From contig DASTWW010000010.1 in the NCBI GenBank assembly GCA_035765755.1, forward strand, positions 1 to 21,298: DNA of 21,298 bases, written 5' to 3'. Shown one piece after another: positions 7,091-13,013 of the stretch (the stretch's first letter is position 1; each line of letters opens with the position of its first letter). This DNA comes from DASSKA01 sp035765755 (lineage in GTDB: Bacteria > Actinomycetota > Actinomycetes > Propionibacteriales > Nocardioidaceae). Made by a program: the position numbers and the translations under genes. Below the pieces are notes generated by a model, which worked only from the letters and a program-made list of their open reading frames with translations, was not told the origin of the DNA and searched no databases.

Positions 7091-9256
7091 ATGACACCGG
7101 AGGAGACCGAGGAGCACTTCATCCAGGCGGTCCGCGCGCTGCCCTCCGGAGCTCCCGAGGTTCCGGACGGTCCGATACGCCCCGGCAGCGGGCTGACCGT
7201 CGCCGAGGCCCGGGAGATCCTCGACGCCCAGCTGACCAGCCGGCAGCTGGACCTGGCCGCTCGCTGGATGCAGGAGCAGGGCCGCGGCTACTACACGATC
7301 GGCTCTGCTGGCCACGAGGCGAACGCCGCGGTCGCGGCCGCGCTGCGACCAACCGACCCCGCTCTGCTGCACTACCGCTCCGGCGCCTTCTACGTGCGCC
7401 GCGCGCACCAGGCCAAGGGCACCGACCCGGTCCGCGACGTGCTGCTCGGCGTGGCCGCCTCGGCCGAGGAGCCGATCGCCGGCGGCCGGCACAAGGTGTT
7501 CGGACGTCACGAGCTGGCGATCGTGCCACTGACCTCGACGATCGCCTCGCACCTACCGCGGGCGGTCGGAGTCGCGTTCGCCATCGCCCGAGCCCGCAAG
7601 CTCGGCGTCGCATCCACCTGGGCCGCCGACGCCATCGCGGTCACCAGCCTCGGCGACGCGTCGATGAACCACTCCACCGCGGTCGGCGCCCTGAACACCG
7701 CCTGCCTGGCGAGCTACCAGGGGTTGCCGGTCCCGCTGCTGGTGGTCTGCGAGGACAACGGGCTGGGCATCAGCGTCCGCACCCCGACCGGGTGGGTGCG
7801 GACGTCGTACGAGAACCATCCTGGCCTTCGGTACTTCGCCGCCGACGGCAGCGACCCCGCCGAGACGTACGACGCGGCGCGGGCCGCGGTCGACTGGGTG
7901 CGCACTCGGCGCGCGCCCGCGCTGCTGCACCTGTCGGTGATCCGGCTGTTCGGGCACGCCGGCTCCGACGTCGAGGCCGGCTACCGCAGCCCCACGGAGA
8001 TCGCCGCGGATCTGGAGCGTGACCCGCTGCTCGGCACCGCCCGGCTGCTGGTCGGGTCCGGGGCGATGACCCGCGAGGCCGTGCTGGACCGGTACGACTT
8101 CATCCGGGAACAGGTGCGGGCAGCGGCGAAGGAGGCCCTGGACAGCCGGCGCCTCGGCTCCGCGGAGGAGGTGACGGCGCCGCTCGCGCCGCGTAGCCCG
8201 GAGCGCGTCGCGGACGCCGTGCGCGAGCTGCCGGAGGCACCGCCCGAGCCGCTCACGCTCGCGCAGAGCGTCAACCGGGCGCTCGGGGACCTGCTCGACC
8301 ACCACCGAGAGCTGTTGGTGTTCGGCGAGGACGTGGGCCGCAAGGGTGGCGTCTACGGGGTGACGCGCGGGCTGCAGCGTCGGTTCGGCTCGGCGAGGGT
8401 GTTCGACACCCCGCTGGACGAGCAAGCGGTGCTCGGGCTGGGGCTGGGGCTCGGCCTGTCCGGCATGCTGCCGGTCGCGGAGATCCAGTATCTCGCCTAC
8501 CTGCACAACGCCGCCGACCAGCTGCGCGGCGAGGCCTCCACGCTGCAGTTCTTCTCCCAGGGCGCGTACCGCAACCCGCTGGTGGTGCGCATCGCGTCGT
8601 ACGCCTACCAGCGCGGCTTCGGCGGGCACTTCCACAACGACAACGCCGTCGCCGCCCTGCGGGACATTCCCGGGCTGGTCGTCGCGTCCCCTGCCCGGCC
8701 CGACGACGCGGCGGCGATGCTGCGCACCTGCGTGGAGGCGGCCCGCGTCGACGGCAGTGTCTGCGCGTTCCTGGAGCCGATCGCGCTCTACCACGAACGG
8801 GACCTGCACGACGCCGGTGACAGCGCCTGGCTCGCGCCGTACCCCTCCCCGGACTCCCACGTCCCCCTGGGCGCCGGCCGCACCTACGGCGACGGAACCG
8901 ACCTCACCCTCGTGACGTTCGGCAACGGCGTGCGGATGTCGCTGCGTGTCTCACGCCGGCTCTCCGCCGAGGGTGCGCAGGCCCGCGTGCTGGACCTGCG
9001 CTGGCTGTCGCCACTGCCTGTCGAGGACCTGCTCCGCGAGGCGCGAGCCACCGGCCGGGTGCTGGTGGTCGATGAGACCCGGCACGCCGGTGGCGTCGGC
9101 GAGGGAGTGGTCACCGCGTTGGTCGAGAACGGGTACGACGGGCGCATCGCCCGCGTCTCGGCGCAGGACAGCTTCATCCCGCTCGGGCCGGCCGCCAACC
9201 TGGTGCTCGTGCAGGAGGAGGACGTCGAGCGCGCAGCTCGAGAGCTGATGCACTGA
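7091..9256 (+). CDS. 2-oxoacid dehydrogenase E1 component, alpha and beta subunits fused
   Basis: This 721-residue ThDP enzyme joins an E1-alpha half (about 30-350) to an E1-beta half (about 388-715) through a Pro/Ala/Glu-rich linker. The alpha half shows the cofactor motif starting GDA at 188 (usual form GDG) and ending EDN at 221-223, plus GHAGSDVEAGYR (288-299), the loop that carries GHSxSDxxxYR in branched-chain E1. The beta half shows GEDVGRKGGVYGVT (412-425), DTPLDEQAV and GGHFHNDNAVAALRDIPG. Such E1s decarboxylate a 2-oxoacid and pass the acyl group to a lipoyl E2; no E2 or E3 gene is in the window. After lat and pcd, 2-oxoadipate (giving glutaryl-CoA) is the logical substrate, but a branched-chain 2-oxoacid cannot be excluded. 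The ATG is 7 nt after the preceding stop, with only a weak ribosome site. It is probably the last gene of the operon. Confidence 0.88.
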   Translation: MTPEETEEHFIQAVRALPSGAPEVPDGPIRPGSGLTVAEAREILDAQLTSRQLDLAARWMQEQGRGYYTIGSAGHEANAAVAAALRPTDPALLHYRSGAFYVRRAHQAKGTDPVRDVLLGVAASAEEPIAGGRHKVFGRHELAIVPLTSTIASHLPRAVGVAFAIARARKLGVASTWAADAIAVTSLGDASMNHSTAVGALNTACLASYQGLPVPLLVVCEDNGLGISVRTPTGWVRTSYENHPGLRYFAADGSDPAETYDAARAAVDWVRTRRAPALLHLSVIRLFGHAGSDVEAGYRSPTEIAADLERDPLLGTARLLVGSGAMTREAVLDRYDFIREQVRAAAKEALDSRRLGSAEEVTAPLAPRSPERVADAVRELPEAPPEPLTLAQSVNRALGDLLDHHRELLVFGEDVGRKGGVYGVTRGLQRRFGSARVFDTPLDEQAVLGLGLGLGLSGMLPVAEIQYLAYLHNAADQLRGEASTLQFFSQGAYRNPLVVRIASYAYQRGFGGHFHNDNAVAALRDIPGLVVASPARPDDAAAMLRTCVEAARVDGSVCAFLEPIALYHERDLHDAGDSAWLAPYPSPDSHVPLGAGRTYGDGTDLTLVTFGNGVRMSLRVSRRLSAEGAQARVLDLRWLSPLPVEDLLREARATGRVLVVDETRHAGGVGEGVVTALVENGYDGRIARVSAQDSFIPLGPAANLVLVQEEDVERAARELMH

Positions 9257-9281
9257 GCTGGGGCCGGAGGATGCTCGTGAC

Positions 9282-9293
9282 CGGACTAGTCCG
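9282..9293. repeat. Perfect palindrome CGGACTAGTCCG
   Basis: This 12-bp perfect dyad begins 26 bases after the stop of the E1 gene. CTAG is rare in many high-GC genomes. As RNA it could form only a 4-bp stem with a CTAG loop and has no T-tract, so an operator or a weak transcript end are both possible. Confidence 0.5.
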
Positions 9294-9310
9294 TCCTGTC
9301 GTTCTAAATA

Positions 9311-9323
9311 CGTACTTCGTACG
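9311..9323. repeat. Short hairpin CGTAC-TTC-GTACG
   Basis: A perfect 5-bp stem with a 3-base loop lies in an AT-richer patch (CTAAATACGTAC). It could be part of an operator or a post-operon stem-loop. The function is unknown and chance cannot be excluded. Confidence 0.35.
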
Positions 9324-9455
9324 ACGCGGGCGGCTCTGGTACGCGTGACCCTGGGAGCTCGGCGGGTGTCTCGTGGTCCTCGGCGGCGTGCGGGGGTCGT
9401 CGCCGAGACCCGCTCGACGGTCCGGTGCCGGCGACGCTGCCCTCGCCGTCCACCC

Positions 9456-9461
9456 TAGACT
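9456..9461 (+). promoter_or_regulatory. -10 element placed for leaderless transcription of the two-domain GNAT gene
   Basis: TAGACT matches the actinobacterial TANNNT -10 form. Its last base is 7 nt before the GTG at 9468, so transcription would be expected to begin at the start codon. The bases before the GTG (TCCGGA) contain no good ribosome site, in line with a leaderless mRNA. No clear -35 is seen. Confidence 0.5.
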
Positions 9462-9467
9462 TCCGGA

Positions 9468-10319
9468 GTGGACCTGAAGCGCGAGCCGGTGGTGCGGGAC
9501 GCGGCACCGGCCGACGTCGCCGAGGTGGTCCGCGTGGCCGGCAAGGTGGGCCAGGACCAGGAGTGGGCCGGCGGTGACGAGCACTACCTTCAGCACCTGA
9601 TGGCCACCGGTCGGCTGGTCGTCGCCGAGCAGGGGCCGCGTCTTGTCGGCTACGGGACGACCCGCACGCTCGACAGCCCGACGGGCCCGATCTCCATGCT
9701 CGCTGACCTGTTCGTCTCCCCGGACGCACGCGGAGCCGGGCTCGGCCGGGCGATGCTCGAGCGGCTGTGGGCCGATGACACCGATCGGATGACCTTCAGC
9801 AGCACCGATCCGTCCGCCCTTCCGCTGTACGCCGGCTTCGGGCTCGCGGCCTGGTGGCCGTTGCTGTACCTCAGTGGTGACCCGTCCGCGGTGCCGCGGT
9901 CCTCGGGGCTGACCGTTGCGAAGTCCTCGCCAGACGAGGCCGCGTCGCTCGAACAGTCCTGGGTCGGGCTGGAGCGATCCGCCGACTACAGCGCCTGGTC
10001 GGCTCGGCCAGGCGGCGGAGCTTTCGTCGTACGGCGAGACGGGCGACCGCTGGCCACCAGTGTCGTTGCCGGCAAGAGGGCCACGCTCGAGCACCTGAGG
10101 ATGGCGCCCGGTCTCGACGACGCCGAGGCCATTGCCGTGGTGGCTGCGGCCGTGAGTCAGGTTGACGGGCCGGTCGCCGCGTACCTTCCGGCGCCACACC
10201 CGGCGGTCCGGGTGCTTCTGGCAGCCGGGTGGCGGATCGAGGAGTACGACCTGTTCATGGCCACCCGGCCGGATCTGCTGGACCCGTGCCGGGACGTGCC
10301 TTCTCCTGCGTTGGGCTGA
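9468..10319 (+). CDS. GNAT family N-acetyltransferase with two GNAT-like halves
   Basis: This 283-residue protein starts at GTG 9468 (MDLKREPVVRDAAPADVAEV). The N-terminal half is a clear GNAT domain: the acetyl-CoA binding motif A, ARGAGLGRAML, lies at 87-97 (R88, G91, G93) after the beta-4 strand SMLADLFVSPDA, and LYAGFGLA follows as motif B. The second half (about 145-283) has the general layout of a degenerate GNAT fold (SWVGLERS, a GGGAFVVRRDGRPLATSV strand pair, then HPAVRVLLAAGWRIEEYDLFM), but no intact motif A is visible, so it may serve in dimer-like packing or ligand recognition. The acceptor substrate is unknown. It stands alone between two intergenic gaps, with its own probable leaderless promoter, so it is unlikely to belong to the upstream operon. 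Confidence 0.82.
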   Translation: MDLKREPVVRDAAPADVAEVVRVAGKVGQDQEWAGGDEHYLQHLMATGRLVVAEQGPRLVGYGTTRTLDSPTGPISMLADLFVSPDARGAGLGRAMLERLWADDTDRMTFSSTDPSALPLYAGFGLAAWWPLLYLSGDPSAVPRSSGLTVAKSSPDEAASLEQSWVGLERSADYSAWSARPGGGAFVVRRDGRPLATSVVAGKRATLEHLRMAPGLDDAEAIAVVAAAVSQVDGPVAAYLPAPHPAVRVLLAAGWRIEEYDLFMATRPDLLDPCRDVPSPALG

Positions 10320-10496
10320 GCTCGTGCTGGGCTGACCGCCTTGCGGTGGCGGGCCGGGATCTCGTACGTTGCCAAGCTTGGGTCCGGCAGGCGAAAAGTG
10401 GCTTCAAACGGCGCGTTCGCGGCAGTGAGCAGCATGCTCCGTGCTCAGCAACACGAGCTCGCCAACGCAGGGCTCGCCAACAGAGGAGGTGGCGTC
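10320..10496. other. Intergenic region between the two GNAT genes
   Basis: The 177 bases contain a small ACCGC-CTT-GCGGT hairpin (10335-10347) soon after the upstream stop, a GAGCA-GCA-TGCTC dyad (about 10427-10439) and two direct copies of GCTCGCCAAC (10457-10466 and 10472-10481) with a 15-bp period just before the ribosome site. The frame of the downstream gene stays open across it, but shows no protein-like features there. No clear promoter was found. Confidence 0.5.
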
Positions 10497-11054
10497 GTGA
10501 CGAAGGCTCCCGCAGCGACTCGGTCGATCCTGCGTCCCTTGGACCGCAAGGACATCCCCGCACTGGCCCGCCTCACCCGCGCGAATCGAGAGTTCCTCGC
10601 CCCGACGAGTCCCCTGCGCTCGGAGGAGTACTTCACCGACGACGGGCAGGAGCGCGCCGTACTCGAAAGCCTCCAAGCCGCCGACAACAGCACCACGCTG
10701 CCGTTGGTCATCGTCGACGGCGCCGGAAAGCTCGTCGGCACGCTGAACATCAACAGCATCATTCGAGGGGCGTTCCAGTCGGCAAGCCTGGGCTACTGGG
10801 TGTCTGAGGACAGGAACGGTGAAGGCTTCGCCTCCGCGGCGGTAGCCGCGGCCATGCGGATCGCTTCCGACCAGCTGGGCCTCCATCGTCTCCAGGCAGA
10901 GACCTTGGTCGACAACGAAGCGTCGCAGCGGGTGCTGGCCAGGAACGGCTTCGTGCAGTACGGCCGGGCGCCTGAGTATCTGAAGATCGCCGGTCGGTGG
11001 CAGGAGCACCTGCTGTTCCAGGTGACCTTTCCCGACCATGAGCAGCGGCTCTGA
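10497..11054 (+). CDS. GNAT family acetyltransferase, RimJ/RimL type
   Basis: This 185-residue protein resembles the N-terminal-alanine acetyltransferases of ribosomal proteins. The GTG at 10497 is chosen because AGGAGG (10484-10489) lies 7 bases upstream and the domain begins at once (SILRPLDRKDIPALARL). The frame is open to 10341, but the extra 52 residues look non-coding. Family marks: LGYWVSEDRNGEGFASAAV, with motif A R106-N-G108-E-G110, then HRLQAETLVDNEASQRVLARNGF, the Rim-type N-x-x-S-x-x-x-x-x-x-x-G-F block, and a C-terminal HLLFQVTF strand. Ribosomal-protein or other N-terminal acetylation is the family expectation; some members acetylate small molecules or antibiotics, and nothing here decides between these. 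It converges with the DinB gene, with 34 bases between the stops. Confidence 0.85.
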   Translation: MTKAPAATRSILRPLDRKDIPALARLTRANREFLAPTSPLRSEEYFTDDGQERAVLESLQAADNSTTLPLVIVDGAGKLVGTLNINSIIRGAFQSASLGYWVSEDRNGEGFASAAVAAAMRIASDQLGLHRLQAETLVDNEASQRVLARNGFVQYGRAPEYLKIAGRWQEHLLFQVTFPDHEQRL

Positions 11055-11088
11055 CGGCTCGAAGCGCAGCGACGCAGGGGCCGCCTGG

Positions 11089-11673
11089 TCAGAAGCGTTC
11101 GGCAAGTGCCGTCAGCTTGGCGACGTACGCCGACCAGTCGAATTCCCCAGGAAGATTCGAGACCTGCGCTCGTAGACCGGCCGCACCGTCGATCTGTTCC
11201 CGAAGGATGTCGGCATGCCCGACATGCCGCGCGAGGTCGTCGATCACGTGCACCATGATGCGGTGCAGGGTGACCTCGTTGCGCTCCTGCCCCCACCACG
11301 GAACCCGGCCACGCGCATCGAGGGGAAGGTCCTCGATGGTCGCATCAGCGAAGCTCCACACTCGCCGGTACAAGTCGATGATGCCGTCGCAGGTCTCGCT
11401 CTCGGTCGCGTACCAGTCGGCCTGGGGGTCGGACTCGAAGTCCTCCTCCGACACCCGCTCCTCGGGCGTCGGCCATGCCCGTCCGAAGGTGTCGCCGAAG
11501 TAGCCGATCTCGACGTTGGCCATGTGCTTGACGATGCCGATGAGGTTCGTCCCGGTGGGCGTGCGGGGCAGGCGGAGATCGCGCTCGCCGAGGCCGTCCA
11601 GCTTCCAGAGCAACGCGTCGCGGTTGGACTGCAGGTAGCGACGCAACGCGGACTTGGGCTCTGTCAGAACCAC
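11089..11673 (-). CDS. DinB-like / DUF664 family protein
   Basis: This 194-residue, probably four-helix protein of the DinB/YfiT-like metalloenzyme superfamily starts from a GTG at 11673, with GGCGGAG upstream. The family pattern is seen in NLIGIVKHMANVEIGYFGDTFGR (H50) and in LHRIMVHVIDDLARHVGHADILRE (H137, H142, H150, H153), with a metal-binding histidine triad drawn from H50 and two of the later ones. In actinomycetes these proteins are often small-thiol-dependent (mycothiol or bacillithiol) transferases or uncharacterised; no reaction can be assigned. Its start overlaps the end of the small membrane protein gene by 10 bases, suggesting a two-gene operon with coupled translation. Confidence 0.85.
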   Translation of the reverse strand: MVLTEPKSALRRYLQSNRDALLWKLDGLGERDLRLPRTPTGTNLIGIVKHMANVEIGYFGDTFGRAWPTPEERVSEEDFESDPQADWYATESETCDGIIDLYRRVWSFADATIEDLPLDARGRVPWWGQERNEVTLHRIMVHVIDDLARHVGHADILREQIDGAAGLRAQVSNLPGEFDWSAYVAKLTALAERF

Positions 11674-11927
11674 AGCGACGTCTCCGCCGTGCCGTCACCG
11701 TAGGTGCAGGTGAAGCCCGGCGGCGACCAGGACCACCCGAACTCGACCGAGGACGTTGGGTGATGGCGCGGGCTGTCAGAGGTGCAGGCGGTCACCATCC
11801 GGTCCCAACCGATGCGCACGTATCCCAGCACCACCACGACACAAGCAACCACCACGACCAGGACAGGCAGCGCTCGGCGGACCCTGCGACGGGTAGCCGG
11901 CAAAGGCTCGGTGGACGCGCTGGCCAT
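11664..11927 (-). CDS. Small single-pass membrane protein, unknown function
   Basis: An 87-residue product from ATG 11927 begins MASASTEPLPATRRRVRRALP and continues with one strong hydrophobic helix (about 19-37, VLVVVVACVVVVLGYV). The basic RRRVRR before the helix predicts the N-terminus inside and the 50-residue tail outside. The tail carries two cysteines (48 and 74) that could form a disulfide, and ends in FGWSWSPPGFTCTYGDGT. I do not recognise the family. Starts at 11936 and 11999 would lengthen it by 3 or 24 residues; none has a convincing ribosome site. The 10-base overlap with the DinB gene supports it being real and co-translated. Confidence 0.6.
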   Translation of the reverse strand: MASASTEPLPATRRRVRRALPVLVVVVACVVVVLGYVRIGWDRMVTACTSDSPRHHPTSSVEFGWSWSPPGFTCTYGDGTAETSLWF

Positions 11928-12067
11928 GCACCACATTGAAACAGGAAAGCGGCGAGTGCGATGGCCGTACGACGTACCCGGCAGCCTCGTCTTGGGCATC
12001 GAGGCCGATGCCTACTGGCCGCGGACGCCTGCTGCTGCACGCGCTCTTCACCAAGAGGGGGAGGGAC

Positions 12068-12095
12068 TTGCACCTTGACGACGGCCTGCTAAGGT
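12068..12095 (+). promoter_or_regulatory. Candidate efeUOB promoter
   Basis: TTGCAC (12068-12073) and TAAGGT (12090-12095) are 16 bp apart. The -10 lies inside the first iron box, the arrangement expected if a bound repressor blocks RNA polymerase. TTGACG at 12075-12080 is another possible -35, but has no -10 at good spacing. Confidence 0.45.
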
Positions 12096-12108
12096 GAGGC
12101 ACGCCTAA
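12090..12108. promoter_or_regulatory. IdeR/DtxR iron box 1
   Basis: TAAGGTGAGGCACGCCTAA matches the IdeR/DtxR consensus TTAGGTTAGGCTAACCTAA at 14 of 19 positions, including both outer AGG and CCTAA parts. It lies just ahead of an iron-uptake operon, so Fe(II)-dependent repression by IdeR/DtxR is the expected function. Confidence 0.75.
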
Positions 12109-12109
12109 C

Positions 12110-12128
12110 TAAGGACAGCCTTACCTAC
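12110..12128. promoter_or_regulatory. IdeR/DtxR-like iron box 2
   Basis: TAAGGACAGCCTTACCTAC matches the same consensus at 12 of 19 positions. Its centre is exactly 20 bp from that of box 1, about two helical turns, so two repressor dimers could bind the same face of the DNA. It ends just before the efeU ribosome site (AGGAG, 12131-12135). Confidence 0.6.
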
Positions 12129-12141
12129 TGAGGAGTGCGAC

Positions 12142-12981
12142 GTGCTTCCCACGTTCGTCATCGGCCTGCGCGAGGGCCTCGAGGCCGCGTTGATCGTCGG
12201 CATCGTGGCCGCCTTCCTCGTCCGGCAGGGCCGAAGGGACGCGGTCCGCCAGGTGTGGCTGGGCGTCGGCATCGCCGTCGCCGCCTGCGTGGGCATCGGA
12301 GTCCTCCTCGACCTTCTCGAGCGCGGCCTTCCCCAGCGCGCCCAGGAGTCCCTGGAGACCGTGATCGCGCTGGCCGCGGTCGCCATGGTCAGCTTCATGA
12401 TCGTCTGGATGCGCAGCCATGCGCGGACCCTGAAGCGCGGCCTGGAGACCGCCGCAGCGGACGCGTTGGCCAAGGGCTCGGCGCGGGCCCTGGCGGTGAT
12501 GGCGTTCCTGGCCGTGCTCCGGGAGGGCTTCGAGACCGCGGTGTTCCTGCTGGCCACGTTCCAGGCGTCCACCAGCAGGGTCAGCGCGTCGCTCGGCGCC
12601 CTCCTCGGCATCGCGGTCGCCGTCGGACTCGGCTACGGGATCTACCGCGGCGGCACCCGCATCAACATGAAGCGGTTCTTCACCGTCACGTCGGTCGTGC
12701 TCGTCGTGGTGGCTGCCGGCCTGCTGATGAGCGCGGCGCACTCCGCGCACGAGGCGGGTTGGATCAGCACCGGCCAGGCCAGCCCGGTCGACCTCGGCTG
12801 GCTGGTGCAGCCCGGCACCGCGTGGTCGTCGGTCGTGACCGGGGTGCTCGGCATCCAGCCGCGTCCTACGGTCGCCGAGATCGTGGTCTGGCTGGCCTAC
12901 CTTGCTCCGATGCTCGCCGTCGTGCTCCGACCGCAGACGGCCCCCCCGCGCAGCGCTGTCCCCGAGAGCCCGCGCGCCTGA
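12142..12981 (+). CDS. efeU: EfeU, FTR1-family ferrous/ferric iron permease
   Basis: This is the cytoplasmic-membrane iron channel of the EfeUOB system (279 residues). The GTG start at 12142 has AGGAG 6 bases upstream, and the protein begins at once with the first helix, MLPTFVIGLREGLEAALIVG. Both FTR1 iron-site motifs are intact: R10-E-G-L-E14 and R127-E-G-F-E131, each within a membrane helix. About seven hydrophobic segments are visible, with a short proline-rich C-terminal tail. It is first in the operon, behind two iron boxes, and 32 bases ahead of efeO. Iron arrives from EfeO and EfeB on the outer face. Confidence 0.95.
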   Translation: MLPTFVIGLREGLEAALIVGIVAAFLVRQGRRDAVRQVWLGVGIAVAACVGIGVLLDLLERGLPQRAQESLETVIALAAVAMVSFMIVWMRSHARTLKRGLETAAADALAKGSARALAVMAFLAVLREGFETAVFLLATFQASTSRVSASLGALLGIAVAVGLGYGIYRGGTRINMKRFFTVTSVVLVVVAAGLLMSAAHSAHEAGWISTGQASPVDLGWLVQPGTAWSSVVTGVLGIQPRPTVAEIVVWLAYLAPMLAVVLRPQTAPPRSAVPESPRA

Positions 12982-13013
12982 CCGCCACCCGACCACTCTT
13001 CAGAGAGACTCCC

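Larger units (their letters stand above)
9257..9467. other. Intergenic region with several dyads
   Basis: These 211 bases separate the lysine operon from the GNAT gene. They hold a perfect 12-bp palindrome (9282-9293), a CGTAC-TTC-GTACG hairpin (9311-9323), an 8-bp inverted repeat (9398-9405 with 9429-9436) and the -10 of the next gene (9456-9461). No coding sequence is supported. No classical terminator with a T-run is visible. Confidence 0.6.
11928..12141. other. Divergent intergenic region upstream of efeU
   Basis: These 214 bases separate the - strand membrane protein gene from efeU. The right half contains the candidate promoter, two iron boxes and the efeU ribosome site. The left half (11928-12060) shows no feature I can support; short frames on both strands there have no recognisable protein character. 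Confidence 0.55.

Noticed and set aside
5041..7122. A 693-codon open frame on the - strand opposite the aldehyde dehydrogenase
   Set aside because: It mirrors the GC-rich codon pattern of the real + strand genes lat and pcd; its product is His/Arg/Gly-rich with no recognisable motif.
10335..10347. ACCGC-CTT-GCGGT hairpin as an intrinsic terminator
   Set aside because: The stem is only 5 bp, has no T-run after it and is likely by chance in DNA this GC-rich; noted in the intergenic entry only.
12135..13013. EfeO frame open far upstream through efeU
   Set aside because: That stretch is out of frame within efeU and Arg/Gly-rich; the lipoprotein signal begins at 13014.
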